Source: Hypericum androsaemum
Taxonomy: Eukaryota; Streptophyta; Magnoliopsida; Malpighiales; Hypericaceae
Reading direction: 5' to 3'
Length of the DNA stretch: 64,000 nt
Assembly (NCBI GenBank): GCA_963995505.1
Contig: OZ023182.1
Location: forward strand, 19,299,619 to 19,363,618
In this document: positions 1-11,129 of the stretch, in pieces
How the letters are laid out: each line of letters begins with the position of its first letter
Position numbering within the stretch: position 1 is the first letter of the stretch
Notes under the pieces: model-generated
Databases searched by the model: none
Seen by the model: the letters and a program-made list of their open reading frames with translations, nothing else
What the model was told of the DNA's origin: nothing
Made by a program: the position numbers and the translations under genes

Positions 1-487
1 ACAGAGGAGAAGTTTTAGCTCAGAGCTGCATAGAGGCAAAACTTATGAAGCTTCAAGAAAATCGTTGCAAAGATGGGTGTAGCGAAAGGAGAAGACTTGG
101 AGGGAATAAAAGATTAGCCTTCTTTGGGGTTAGTTTTGTTGGTTACAGAGAAGAAGAAAGGAAGAAATGGGTTTCAGATGTAGTTGAAGAGAGAAAGATG
201 AGGGGAAGAGAGAGACTTGAAAAGCGTGATGCATGAGAGGAGGAGAGTGATTTTGTTGATGTTAAAGAGGAGAGAGAATGTAATTAACATAGTTTTGGGA
301 AAACTCACATTTAGTACTATGCATGTAGTTTCAGATTTTCAGAAATAAGGCCATTTGATTTTAAAATGAGAATTTTATACCTGTAGTTTACACACTTTTT
401 CTAAGGCAGGTCCAAGATATCTGGCTGACCAATTAGGTGTAAAACGGTATCGCTTTTTAGCCTACGTGGGAGACATGTGGCAAGTCA
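1..487. other. Intergenic DNA, no gene seen
   Basis: This is purine-rich then AT-rich sequence. The short open frames in it show no recognisable domain or splice context. It ends at the target site of the hAT element that follows. Confidence 0.5.
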
Positions 488-495
488 GTGGGTTA

Positions 496-1236
496 TAGGG
501 GTGAGGAATCATCGGGGTATCGGGTTTTTGCCAAAAATTGACGCAGACCCCGATGGAAACAATTCTCTACAATTGACACCGATGCTTGCTCAACTTCCAC
601 TCCTACCGACGGTGTCTCGGGCTTGCGGTGTTATCATCGGTCGGTCGGTGCAGCGGTGTGACACCGAGGGGAAGATGGAGGACGAGAGGACGGAGACGGA
701 GGATGAGGGGAAGACTGGAAGATGGAGGACGAGAGGTGGATGGAACCTGGAGGATGAGAGGGAGAGTGTTGCATGTCTATTTCACAGGCGAATTTGGCAA
801 AAGATACACCCAAATCGATTTCTTGGTCGAGATCCAAAAGAATCAAAAAGGAAAAAACCTAACTTGTTCTCCTCCACGTCGGAAGTCACATCTAGGTTTA
901 ATTGATCCCAGATTTAATTGAAACCAACAGATTGAAACCTACCGTATCGAAAGTTTGAAACCAATAGATTTAATTGATCCAAACGATTTTAAGGTTTTAA
1001 CTTTTAACTGGGGCGAAAGTGGGAGACGGAGAACGGAAGGGAGAGTGGGAGACGGAGGACAAGAGGACGAGAGGGAGAACTGGAGACGGAGGACAAGAGG
1101 ATGGAGATGGAGGACGAGAAGGAGAGTGGGAGACGGAGTGGACGATGTGTTCTCGGGGGGGGGGGGGAGAGAAGAGGAGAAGAGAATGAGGAGAGGGAGA
1201 GTGGGAGACGGATTGAGAAGTGGGTACTTATTTATA

Positions 1237-1296
<60 letters not shown>

Positions 1297-1469
1297 CATC
1301 GGTGAATCGGTTTTGCGGGTTGGTTAAAAACCAACACCGCAGTTAGACCGAAGATTTCGGTTTCATTTAAATATCAACCCACGACACCGTTCGGTGTTTC
1401 GGTGTTCGGTGCTTCGGTGCTACGGTGTGGTCGGGTTATCGGGTTTTGTCGGGTTCACGCTCAGCCCTA
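496..1469. mobile_element. Non-autonomous hAT-type DNA transposon
   Basis: The element begins TAGGGGTGAG and ends CTCAGCCCTA, so its termini are imperfect inverted repeats (9 of 10). It is flanked on both sides by GTGGGTTA (488-495 and 1470-1477), an 8-bp target duplication characteristic of hAT elements. Subterminal regions are filled with CGGTGT/CGGGTTATCGGG motifs on both sides. The middle is a purine-rich GGAGACGGAGG-like tract, a run of 13 G (1155-1167) and a TA microsatellite. No transposase is encoded; the 111-142 aa open frames inside follow the purine repeats and are not genes. The superfamily assignment rests on terminal sequence plus duplication length. Confidence 0.8.
1237..1293. 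repeat. (TA)n microsatellite
   Basis: About 28 TA dinucleotides in a row lie inside the hAT element. Such a tract is expected to be length-polymorphic. Confidence 0.95.
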
Positions 1470-1789
1470 GTGGGTTAAGTTGCTGATGACATGTAGTTCG
1501 GTAAATTATCTAAATAATCCCAACATTTTAAATACTTTTTCAAAAACCCCAAACTTCATCTTCAACCTCATCCTCATCCTCATCCTCATCCTCCTTTCAA
1601 TAAAAAACCTAGAAATCATTGGGCTACGACCATCTAAACCCAACACAAGACTACGACCATTGGGACTTGAATTTAAAACCCAATAAATGAGAATTAAAAC
1701 TCCAAGTCGTCCCTTACCCTTCTCCCTTCAATTCCAAAGAATTAAAGAATTGAATTTTTGTAAAGCCTTCCCGACCACATCCTCCTCCT

Positions 1790-2290
1790 TTTCCTAGCCC
1801 TCCTCCTCTTCACTAGTCGTAAGCTCGTATACCTCCGAGAAACCGTCTCCATTCCCAGCTTTAACTCTCCTCCTCCTCGTCATCGTCCTCTGTTCCCCAC
1901 GGGCATGTCGTCCTCGTCCACGTCATCGTTCTCAAACCTCTCCTCCACCGCCCCTGCGGCCCGACTCGAAGTCGAAGGAGCGGCAATCTCTACGCAATCA
2001 TCGTCATCCTCCTCGTCGGATCCGTTGAGGTTTTGCACTACGAACTTGTCGTCGGTGGCCGCGCCTCCTCCTCCGAACGTGAACGACTCGATCGGCGAAG
2101 GAGGAACACTGGGCGACGCAGCGTCGAGGACTCAAAACATGTTGAACTGGTGCCGGTCCCGCTAGTCGTCGGATATCTCCTCGAACGCTCGCTTCATCTC
2201 TCTCCTCTTCAAACCCTAGCCTCGAAGCTTTTCCCCCTAATTCGAACGGTCAAAGCCTACGGGACGGTGGTTTTAGATTTACATTAATTT
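1790..2290 (+). other. GC-rich possible exon fragment
   Basis: This island differs in composition from its AT-rich surroundings. It carries an open frame (1905-2165, 86 aa) starting with a serine-rich stretch, preceded by CT-rich sequence like a plant 5' leader. I do not recognise the product. No convincing downstream exon follows, so it may be a captured or truncated first exon. It could also be chance. Confidence 0.25.
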
Positions 2291-2440
2291 AATTGTGAGG
2301 GGCTAATTTGGCGGATACTTTAATTCAGTTGTGGAGGAGGTGGGAGAATTTGGTACTGGATGCTTAATTGAATGGGATTTGGAACTGGATGTTCCTTGTT
2401 TGGTAGCCTAAGATTGGAAGTGATTTGAGATTGGGTGAAA

Positions 2441-2559
2441 TGAGAAAGAAATTTATTGGTGCAGGTTGTTCTTCTTGCTGCTTTGTTCTTGGTCTCTTCT
2501 TCCTTGTTAATGGTTTCTGGGTTAATGAGAAAGAAATTTATTGGTGCAGGTTGTTCACC
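2441..2559. repeat. 85-bp-spaced direct duplication
   Basis: A stretch of about 33 bp beginning AATGAGAAAGAAATTTATTG occurs at 2441-2474 and again at 2526-2559. The second copy abuts the left end of the MITE at 2557, so the duplication may predate or accompany that insertion. Confidence 0.8.
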
Positions 2560-3038
2560 ATAGTTTTAAAATTGTGGTCGGATCGGCGGTCTGATTGGTT
2601 GAACCATAAAGGTCAGACTATGAATCAGACTCAAACTCGGGTCAGAAAAGGTGGTTAGGAAGCCAAACCTTACCAACCGGATGAAATTCGATTTTGCCCA
2701 ACCCAAACCAAAAAATTTAAAAAAATTAAAAAGGTGGTCTGGTTAGTCTGACTAAATTTTGCCCAACTCAAACCAAAAAATTAAAAAAATCATATCCGAA
2801 CTCGATTTTTCGAAATCAACACAAATTAAACTAAATCAACATAGAAAATAATGCTCGAGATAAAATAAATTGATCAATATATGGAGAATATAGGTTTTTA
2901 AATGTATAATTTAGTCTATATATTATTTTAAAATAGAAAATATATATAATATTAGGTCTGATCAATGGTCCGACTAGTTAACTCAGAGGTCGAACCAAAA
3001 TCCGTTCCGACCTCTGGGTCGTTTTTGAAAACTATGGT
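2557..3038. mobile_element. MITE with ACCATAGTTTT termini
   Basis: The left end reads ACCATAGTTTTAAAA and the right end is its imperfect inverse, TTTTTGAAAACTATGGT. The interior is rich in GGTCGGATCGG/CCGACC-type motifs and poly-A stretches, as in widespread plant MITEs with TAGTTTTAAAA ends. A partial right end of the same family (TTTTAAAACTATGA) lies near 3222-3236, and a diverged relative lies at 55078-55387. I could not identify a clear target duplication. Confidence 0.6.
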
Positions 3039-3640
3039 AATTAATAAGGGAGGAATAAATTGGTCACAAGTTTACACGTCAAATTCAATCCCATTGGAAT
3101 GGGAGTTGGGTTCCACAATTTTTTTTTAAAAATAAGGGAATTAATCCAAAAGTTTGGTCCGACCGGTCAAATTGGACGACCCGGAGGAGGGGTCCAAAAT
3201 CTGGGTTGTACTAAAACCCGGATTTTAAAACTATGATTTAAACCGCCTGTTTGGTGATTTAGCCAAAAAAAAGCTTTATTTATCACTCATCCTACTAGTG
3301 GCAATTGCAACTTGGTCGAATAAAGTGAAAAACTTCCTAAATTAGGGTAAATTATTCTTATCGGTAGAATTTCTATTGTTCAAAAAATTGTTTAGAAATA
3401 ATGTACGGATATATTACCCTCAAATCCATAGTCTTGTAATTCCTTAATTGAGTTAATTTGGTGATTCTGTTAATTATTTTAAAAGTGCAGAACTTCCTGT
3501 ATTATTAGGTTGCTGAATTTTTTTTTTAAGAAAGTTTTTCAAAAAAGTAACTTTTCTAACAAGGAATATGGGGTGTGTTTCGTCTTAACTCACAATATCA
3601 AAAAAAAAATTTTGAGTCGAGATTAGAAGGTCAAAACAAT
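3039..3640. other. Intergenic AT-rich DNA
   Basis: There are no coding signals. The segment near 3130-3236 resembles a truncated copy of the neighbouring MITE. The sequence from about 3540 onward begins to match the 3' flank of the F-box repeats (compare 20946-21050). Confidence 0.5.
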
Positions 3641-4030
3641 TATACATAGAGAGAGTTCCTCATTTCTCTACATCCACTATGCTGCAACATAAATATACCA
3701 GATGAAACCGAGTCGGTCGGTTTCCTCTGTTATTGCAGGGCTGTAAGCTGCTTGGAAAGGACAAGAGAAGACGATACGATCGGCGAGGTGCAACTGCTGT
3801 CGGACGGGATATTGCCGTTCCATCCTCTGCTGGTCCAATAATGGGTTGCAGAGTTGATCATCAGCTAGGATATTGCCTCGACTAAATCAGATCCTAATCA
3901 AATACACTACTTCCGACAAACAACATGTTTACCAGTAAGAGTTTAAGCATATTCAAAGAGAGACATTTAAAATGGTGATTCAACTCCAAATATATAAATT
4001 TTCACAAAAGAATTCGAACCTTCGTCGCCT
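3640..4030 (-). pseudogene. Deleted F-box copy: fused 3' and 5' flanks only
   Basis: Positions about 3650-3875 align with the sequence downstream of the F-box genes (for example 21040-21260). Positions about 3915-4030 align with the sequence upstream of them (for example 22945-23065). No F-box exon lies between. A whole F-box gene has therefore been removed by deletion, leaving joined flanks. The junction is near 3878. Confidence 0.7.
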
Positions 4031-4195
4031 ACAGAGGAAGAACGAAATGTTCTTTGATTGATATCAATTTTCTAGAATAGCCTTCCTATTTACAAGAACT
4101 TCTACTTATACCCTTGTAAGGCGGTTTAGGTGCCTTATTATAATTCAGTACCAGAACTCCCACTAAATGTCTATTGAGTCCTCTAGTTCATTACA
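4030..4195 (-). repeat. Truncated 3' LTR
   Basis: It is equivalent to the first 166 bp of the 252-bp 5' LTR. It ends abruptly at TACAGAGG, where it joins F-box flanking sequence (GTCGCC). Confidence 0.85.
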
Positions 4196-4229
4196 ACTTT
4201 CCCCTTCAAAAGAACCTTGCCCTCAAGGT

Positions 4230-7200
4230 TCAAGGAACATAAAAAATGAAACATTGAAGTCGCTTGTGCGCCATAGCGTCTCGTTGAGCTGCAGCTGAAT
4301 CTCGAGTGCACCTAGCAATCAGGTCACGTGCCATGATCTGCTTAACCTTCGTACCAAGCCAATATACAACTTCTGCAACCAAATGGGCAGCACTTGCAGC
4401 CATCAATCTGAATGTAGTGCCAACACTTGCAAAAACAGTCAATAGTTGCAGCGACTCAGTGTCCCGCATCTCTGCATAATCTTCCAATTGCTGTTGCCAC
4501 CCACGTATAACAAAAGAACTTACAAAAGCTTGTAGACTAGCTGCATAAAAGTGCAGTGCCTCTGCTGCAATGAGTTGAAGTGCGGCTGCAATGAGTTGCA
4601 ATAGCTGACTAAGGATATGCAGCTCGCAATTTGCTGTTGTCTCAAAAACAATTGCACCATTCTTCACTTGATCAGAACAACTCCTCGGCTCGAATAGAAC
4701 CTTGTCCTCAAGGTTCAGATTATAACAAGCAGAAAATTCTATCTGCTGCTTCACTGCATGAAACCAATTGTCTCTGGGATGAAATGACCCTGTATCATCC
4801 TTTAAACATTGAATCCAAAGCATCATTAACATTGCTGCCACTCTACATTGTAGCAGTCTAGCAAAGATGGTCATTCCTTGACATGTACGATCCATTATGA
4901 TCCACTCAAGTCCGTAAGTTGTGAGTATAGAAACAATTACAAAATTAAACCATGTTAAAGGAGCTTGCCCTCCATAAAGCATCCAATGAGGACATAGGAT
5001 AGAACCAAATGAATCTTCAACTTCTAAGTGTTGCGTCATTGTGCCTCCAATTATCATGACATGTATTATTGCAGCAATGATACTTTCAAAGAGAACTCCA
5101 TTTCGGCCAACACAAACACCTTCAGCTGTCCTAACTAGATCAGCAATGATGTGCTCGACTTTTGCCACAAGATTAGCATCATCATTAACTGCTGTGTACA
5201 TTTCACCACCCAACTGAGCAAGCAAAGTCATGAAGGAAGCTCTAAATTCATATCCAAACAGTAGGAGAGGTGAATCTGTAACCTTCATGGAACTCAGAGA
5301 ACCTACTTCAATCCAAAAATGAAGTGTGGTATAAAGAATGTCTATACCAGTAACAAATAATTCCATGTTCAAAGCTTGTTTCAGTTTCACCTTTCCCATG
5401 ACATCAGTACATTGCACTACATCCTTCTCCACTTCCATAGCTAAATTCTTTGCATATAAAACATCAATATCCCTACTCTTGGTGCCTATAAACTTGTCTG
5501 CTTCATAATTTGGCCATTCAATAACACCAATGCATGATATCCAAGTATGATTTTCCCACGTATCAATAAGTGTGGAAATGAAAATAACTCTGTAAAATGA
5601 CATTTCAGCAAGAAAATTCTTCCACTCTTGATTCCAGGTATTAATGTAGCATAAAGTGATCAAGACATAGCCTTTTGGTGCAAGAAACCACACAGAGAAA
5701 TTCTTGTCCTTTAACCTCTCGAACTTTTTCACGTATTTCTTGACTACACTTACCTGGTTTCCTTGATCATATGCGTTCCCCACTGATTCTGGTTTGTGAT
5801 TCTTCAAGAACTCCTCTCGAACCCACAACAAATTCACATCATAGATATCAGGTAGCTTAAACCCTCTGAGTGCAGTCTCCTCAAGCTTTAAACCTGCATC
5901 CAAACTAGGATTCTCATGCCCCTGATGCACTTCCTGAACCACCTTTAACTTCATCTCAGTTTTAGAAACAGATTCTTTGTTGTACTCACCTTTAATTCCA
6001 CATAAATCCTCAACAAGACCATGGAAAATTTGCTTGACCAACAAGACTCTCCTCTCTGCAATCTCTTGGTTATGGACCCTCTGTTGTTCCTCAATCGATT
6101 GACTACCCTCACTCACTTGTTTTGACATAGCTAACACAGATGGTGAGGCTAACCTAGCAGCACAACTCTCCACATGACATTGCTCCTCTGCCTTAACACC
6201 AACTGTACCCATCTCAGAATGATCAGACGGCTTTGATTTGATATCAAAATGATCGACATCCAGATCAACAGCTAAGAAATTTCCACTAACCAATTGAACG
6301 TCCACCAAATCTTCATTAATATGGTCATCAAGATCAATTTTTTTTACCTATTAGTTGCATCTCATGACCAACACATATCCTTTCGAAACCAGCAACATGA
6401 ACACCATGATGTTCACCTACATCACCTATCAAGACCCTAGAAACCTCGGGTGCAGATTGCATGTCAAGCATTATATCGAACACCTGGTGCACGTCCCTCA
6501 TTTTTCCCACCTTACTTGACTTCCCACACCAAGAGTCACAACCAAACACAGTGGAGCCATCATATAAGACCATCGGACATCCTTTCTCATCTAATTCATG
6601 TTCTGATCGTAAATTTCCTAATTTCCTAGGTTGGTTAATGCACGAGCAGAGATCAACCGCACTTTTTGCAAACCCATTACACAACTCAGCTTCAAGATCC
6701 AATAACCCATTCCCAATTTTTGAATTAGCATTAGGAAAGAGGGAATTATCTACCTTTGGAAGCGGTTGGTTCACGGGACTCGTAACTTGTTGGTGCAGCT
6801 TCTCTTTGACTTCACGACGGCAATCTTGCGATGCGACAAACCCAATTCGCACACCCTTTCTCTCGCCCTCCTCTGCAATGCGAGGGTGTTCTCGCGACCC
6901 ACTTTCGTCGCCGCTTTCTGCCATGTTAGGGTTTTCCTTGGGTAGGGAAGACAATGAAGTTTTCGCATCTCGTGAACAACCTTCCTCGCTCTTATCTTCC
7001 ATACAAGGTAACCCCGGTGAAGAAAGAAGTAGAGATGACCTCCTTACATCCTCTGGCACAACGGATTTGCTGAACAATTTGCAAATTTTCCTGAATTGAG
7101 CCTCAAACAGAGCATCAATTCGAGCCTCGAATGCCTTGAGGCGCTCATTCGTCTCATCTCGCCGCTTCCTTTGGTCCTTCGTCGCGCCTTCCAAAACCCC

Positions 7201-7254
7201 AAACCTCCGCTCAAGATTCTGGGTTTGCCTTTCCATTAGCTTCCAAGACGTCAA
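4230..7254 (-). pseudogene. Long element-encoded ORF, one frameshift, no known domain
   Basis: Two open frames (7254-6334, 306 codons; 6308-4230, about 692 codons) are parts of one reading frame interrupted at a run of eight A (6338-6345 on this strand). A one-base difference in that run would join them, giving roughly 1,000 codons. The first about 60 residues form a charged coiled coil (RRFGVLEGATKDQRKRRDET), reminiscent of the start of plant Ty3-type Gag proteins. I see no CCHC knuckle, protease, RT or integrase motif. The C-terminal part is rich in Leu, Gln and Ala (about 4300-4690). The function is unknown. The length of open frame in a non-autonomous element suggests recent coding constraint or recent insertion. 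Confidence 0.6.
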
Positions 7255-7280
7255 CCGCCACTAAATTCCGAGAATCAGTG

Positions 7281-7294
7281 GCTCTGATACCACT
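7281..7294 (-). other. Primer-binding site (initiator tRNA-Met)
   Basis: AGTGGTATCAGAGC lies one base inside the LTR end. It is the canonical plant LTR-element primer site complementary to the 3' end of initiator tRNA-Met. Confidence 0.85.
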
Positions 7295-7546
7295 TGTAAT
7301 GATTGGATTAAGAATTGAGATCAAGAACCCTAGTTGTTAGAAAAGGGAAAGGATAGAGAAGAGATAAAGGGGAAGAGAGGTACAGAGGAAGAACGAAATG
7401 TTCTTTGATTGATATCAATTTTCTAGAATAGCCTTCCTATTTACAAGAACTTCTACTTATACCCTTGTAAGGCGGTTTAGGTGCCTTATTACAATTCAGT
7501 ACCAGAACTCCCACTAAATGTCTATTGAGTCCTCTAGTTCATTACA
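7295..7546 (-). repeat. 5' LTR (252 bp)
   Basis: It begins TGTAATGAACTAGAGG and ends CAATCATTACA on the minus strand, followed by the primer-binding site. It directly abuts the remains of TOD1-1 exon 1 at 7547. Confidence 0.85.
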
Positions 7547-9528
7547 CACCCACCGCTCCGATTGCTCCTCCCCCGTCTACTTCTCTGGTACTTACATACA
7601 CAAACTTGTCTCTTTCTTCCTCTTCTTCTTCTTCTTCTTCTTCTTTGGTTTCCGCTGATGGGTTTTTGATTACATGTCTGTGGGTAGATTATTGGTTGGT
7701 GGTGAAGGAGATCGAAGAATTGTGTAGGAACTCGTCAGCTGGGGAATTGAGTTATATGAAGCGAAAGGCTGAGTCTTTTGGTGGAAATTTTAGTACCCAG
7801 ATGAGATTTTCCTACTACAACCACTCTGAAGTTGGTGGGGAGGTTCCTTGTGGGTTCTTCAAGAGATTTCCAATCAGTGATTCTGGTAATTTTACCTTAA
7901 TCTTTTCCAATGTGATTCTACGAGGTCGTTGTCTATGATGTAGTTAGCTTTTTTGGGACTTGGAAATTTAGTGGCTTGTGTATGTCGTGATTCAGATAGG
8001 GTAGCGATGGAGAGGTGCGATGGTGTGGTGGTAGTCTCGGCAATCTTCAATGACCATGACAGAGTCCGCCAGCCGAGAAGCCTCGGATACAAGACCTTGG
8101 ACAATGTGTGTTTCTTCATGTTTGTGGACGACATCACGTTTCGGGGGCTGGAGAACCACCAGCTCATCTCAAGCAAGTCCCAATACTGTGGGAGTGTGGA
8201 GGATTGTTAAGATGTCTATCAAGTACTTGTACCAAAACCCAGCTATGAATGGAGTGATACCTAAGTATTTGGTTCATAGGCTCTTTCCGAATTCCAAGTT
8301 CAGCATATGGGTTGATGCGAAGTTGCAGCTAATGGTGGATCTGTTGTTGTTGATACATTCATTACTGGTGTTGGAGAATGTCAACATGGCGATTTCGAAG
8401 CATCCCTTTTTCGTGCATACCATGGAGGAGGCATTGGCAACTGCTAGGTGGAAGAAGTGGTCGGATGCCAATGGCCTGAGGAACCTAATGGAGACTTACT
8501 GCGAATACGGTTTGCAACCATGGTCAACCAAAAGAAGCTTCCGTACCCCTCGGGTAAGTATTGGGCTTTGATTCCTCAAGCATCAGAAATGTTGATTAGG
8601 TTCACTGATTGACGGTTAGAAGGTTATTGAAGATACTAGTGAGTGATTACTTATTTAAAAAAAAGATACTACTGAGTGATCTGTTAGAAGAATGAGGTCT
8701 GAATTAATTTAAATTGTGCCCAGAAACTGATTAATTATAATAGCTTAGGCAAGGAACAACTGTTGTAGCTACACAGTTCAATTGAACCATATTATGGTCC
8801 CAGAACAAAGTCAGAATTATGGGGAAACATAATGGTTTGTTATTACAAGAGAAGCTTATAGCTGCAAGAGCATTTAACTCTATCATTCGTGTTGCACGAA
8901 AGGCGTGCCAAGTATCGTTTATATGTATTAGATTCGATTCCTGGACAATCAGAGATCAAAATGGTCTATTAATATCATTGAGATGTCTCTAGGATACAAG
9001 TTTTGAGTGCGAGGTTAGAGGAAGTTCTTCAATTTCTTCTTCATTGCACCCGGGAGATGACATATTCTTGTACATTGGCACATAACAACACACGTAGGAA
9101 ACTGGAGGCGTTCCTTCAGTAGATGGTTGATCTGTATTTTAAAAGAAAGGAACTAACTCTGCAATGTTGGGTTTGTTGTGACAGATGTACCAGATAGTGC
9201 CCTAATACTCGGGAAACATGGGCAGGGTAACAATCTTTTCTCGTGCCTTTTGTTCAATGAGCTGGAAGCATTCAACCCAAGAGACCAACTGGCATTTGCA
9301 TATGTTAGGGATAAAATGAGACCGCAGATCAAGCTCAACATGTTCAAGCTGGAAGTTTTCGAGCAAGTTGCACTGGAGTACAGGCACAACCTTAAAAAGA
9401 ACAAAGGGCCCTCAGACGTCGGCGAAGGGTCGAGTCCGAAAAGAGCCAAAAGGATCACACATGATTCATTTGTTAATAGCAGCTGTTGTAGCAGGTGCCA
9501 GAAGTATCTTCAGGATATGTGGGAGTGA
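7547..9528 (+). pseudogene. TOD1-like (DUF616) copy 1, 5'-truncated and frameshifted
   Basis: Remaining exons are 7547-7587 (tail of exon 1), 7688-7885, 7996-8553 and 9185-9528. The start codon, membrane anchor and promoter present in copies 2 and 3 are missing; the LTR element begins exactly where exon 1 is cut. Exon 3 also has an 8-bp deletion near 8185 (relative to CCCAACCCAAAC in copies 2 and 3), which brings an early stop at about 8208. A 2-bp insertion near 8530 (CAACCAAAAGAAGC) follows. Exon 4 is intact. Introns carry two of the micro-insertions described separately. It is homologous to TOD1 but cannot make the full protein. Confidence 0.85.
8632..8680. repeat. Micro-insertion 1 with 16-bp direct repeats
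   Basis: Direct repeats 8632-8647 and 8665-8680 (15 of 16 identical, GATACTAGTGAGTGAT) bracket a 17-bp insert, TACTTATTTAAAAAAAA (8648-8664). The corresponding intron positions in TOD1 copies 2 and 3 have one repeat copy and no insert. Confidence 0.8.
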
Positions 9529-9685
9529 ATCCCACAGCTAATTCTGATACTCTCTTAACTAATTCTTCGCCCCCAAGAAACAAAACCACTGGAGAGCCAG
9601 TCACAATTATAAAGAGAGCTCGAAGCTGACAAAGGGAGGCAGGAATCCGCCATTTATGCTTTCGCTTCTTCACCCTCAACTCAAG

Positions 9686-9723
9686 GAGCATGTGTTCACT
9701 CCCCGCAAAAAAAAGAGCATGTG
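9686..9723. repeat. Micro-insertion 2 with 9-bp direct repeats
   Basis: GAGCATGTG occurs at 9686-9694 and 9715-9723 around the 20-bp insert TTCACTCCCCGCAAAAAAAA. The equivalent of TOD1 copy 3 (near 27585) has a single GAGTATGTG and no insert. Confidence 0.75.
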
Positions 9724-10221
9724 TACACCAGGAAGACGACGGAAATGTACAAAGAGAATTATTAATCACAGGTTTATTTTAAGATTATTCTTTTAACATT
9801 CATTTGCTCTTTTCCAGAAATCCACACTTCTTCATGTAATTCTTTTTTTATTCCTACCACGGAAAATTTAGACTAGAACATTTCTTTTTCTTATCAGTTC
9901 TAGGACACTGACGTGTATAATTTTTATTTTCTTATTTGGAATTTTGAAATAAGAGATCAGACATACAATTTGTAATAGAGTATGCCCAATTTTATCTAAT
10001 TTATGTGCTTCACCTATATTTTGTTTCCCGTACATTTTAGTGTTGCGTGGAAGCTGTTTGGTCGGGTAAAATTTGATGAGACAACTTCCACGGTCCTTAG
10101 ATCCATAGGAGGTTGGCAAGAACGGAAAAATACTAGGCCTTACTTGAACGCGGATGAGATGAACATCTTATCAAGGATGGTCACCACCTGCAACGCTACT
10201 TAGTAGTGTGAAGATCAAAGC

Positions 10222-10390
10222 GAAGGCATCGGAGTGGTCGCCAGAAACGATAGAGGTCAAATTATCGATGCCCATAACCAGTCAACTTGTGTTTCTTCAG
10301 CACTGGCATCAAAAGTTCATGCGCTATAAGCTACTATTGAGTTGGTGCACGAGAAGTTTGTGAATTTTGGTGTCCAAAATAAATCTCAAC
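10222..10390 (+). pseudogene. RNase H-like fragment (retroelement remnant)
   Basis: Translation gives GIGVVARNDRGQIIDAHNQ, then SSALASK, a stop at about 10326, and an ATIELVHEKF stretch. The pattern matches the start of the RNase H (RVT_3) domain found in plant LINE-type polyproteins, where a GVV(A/I)RD..G core is followed by an acidic A.E.. helix. It is short, interrupted and isolated in the spacer between TOD1-1 and FBX1. Confidence 0.4.
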
Positions 10391-11129
10391 TCGGAGTCGA
10401 TTGAGTGGAGTACTAAAAGTGAGGCAATATTGGCCAAAATCGCCCTCAGCAAATTAGAAAATTGTCACTTATGTTTTGTCCCTAGATCAATAATGAGGTG
10501 ATCAATTAGGTCGCTACAAAGTCTAGAATTAGCCAATGTGCCCTTAATTGGAAATATCTTCCACCGGAGAAACTACACAACCTTTTGTATAATTATTTTT
10601 TGACATAATGAAGGAGTAACGTTAATTCTAAAAAAAAGAGAGATTGAGATCGTTTGGGTTAAAAGAAGCGGGTAGGTTAAGGAGCATATAGCTTGTTTTG
10701 AAAGTTAACAGGAGTCATTAGGTTATTTCGAGATAAGTACAATTTAGTCCATGAATTATTATAAATCCTCCAAATGAGCTAGAGTTTGGATAGAAACGCA
10801 AGTATTCCTCCTCATCTCTCCCTCCACCATTGCAGAGCTGTGGGCTGCATGAAAAGGGCCGGAGAAGACGATACAGCCAGCGAGGGGCAATGAAAGTTAT
10901 AGTAGCAGAGTTAATCATGAGCTAAAACGAGACCATTGATGCAGCAACAAAGACAAGACATGGGGCACTGATGCAGTAGTATAATAGCAGTCTTCAGAAC
11001 AACAGGAACTACAATATAATTTGACAATTTCAAACATTCAGCATTAACATTAAACTTCCTTCCGAACAAGCAGCAACAGTACCCTAAACAGTGATCATCA
11101 AGTCATAAACCACAAATGATTCACTACTA

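Larger units (their letters stand above)
4030..7546 (-). mobile_element. Non-autonomous LTR retrotransposon, 3' LTR truncated
   Basis: The element lies on the minus strand. Its 5' LTR is 7295-7546 (252 bp, TG...CA). An initiator-methionine tRNA primer site (AGTGGTATCAGAGC, 7281-7294) follows immediately. A polypurine tract (TGAAGGGGAAAGT, 4196-4208) precedes the 3' LTR. The 3' LTR is only 4030-4195 and matches 7381-7546 with one visible mismatch, so the insertion is young; the terminal 86 bp are missing. There is no reverse transcriptase, integrase or protease, only a long unrecognised ORF. The left flank is F-box upstream sequence and the right flank is the interior of TOD1 exon 1, so host DNA was lost here. 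Confidence 0.85.

Noticed and set aside
477..921. 142-aa and 111-aa frames
   Set aside because: They lie inside the hAT element and follow its purine repeats.
6338..6345. Programmed ribosomal frameshift at A8
   Set aside because: The required shift is +1 and no stimulatory structure or known +1 motif is visible. A simple indel is more likely, though not excluded.
10003..10203. 66-aa frame with WKLFGRVKFDE
   Set aside because: A related stretch exists after TOD1-2 (17050) with a different reading and an early end. No domain is recognised and it is probably spacer.
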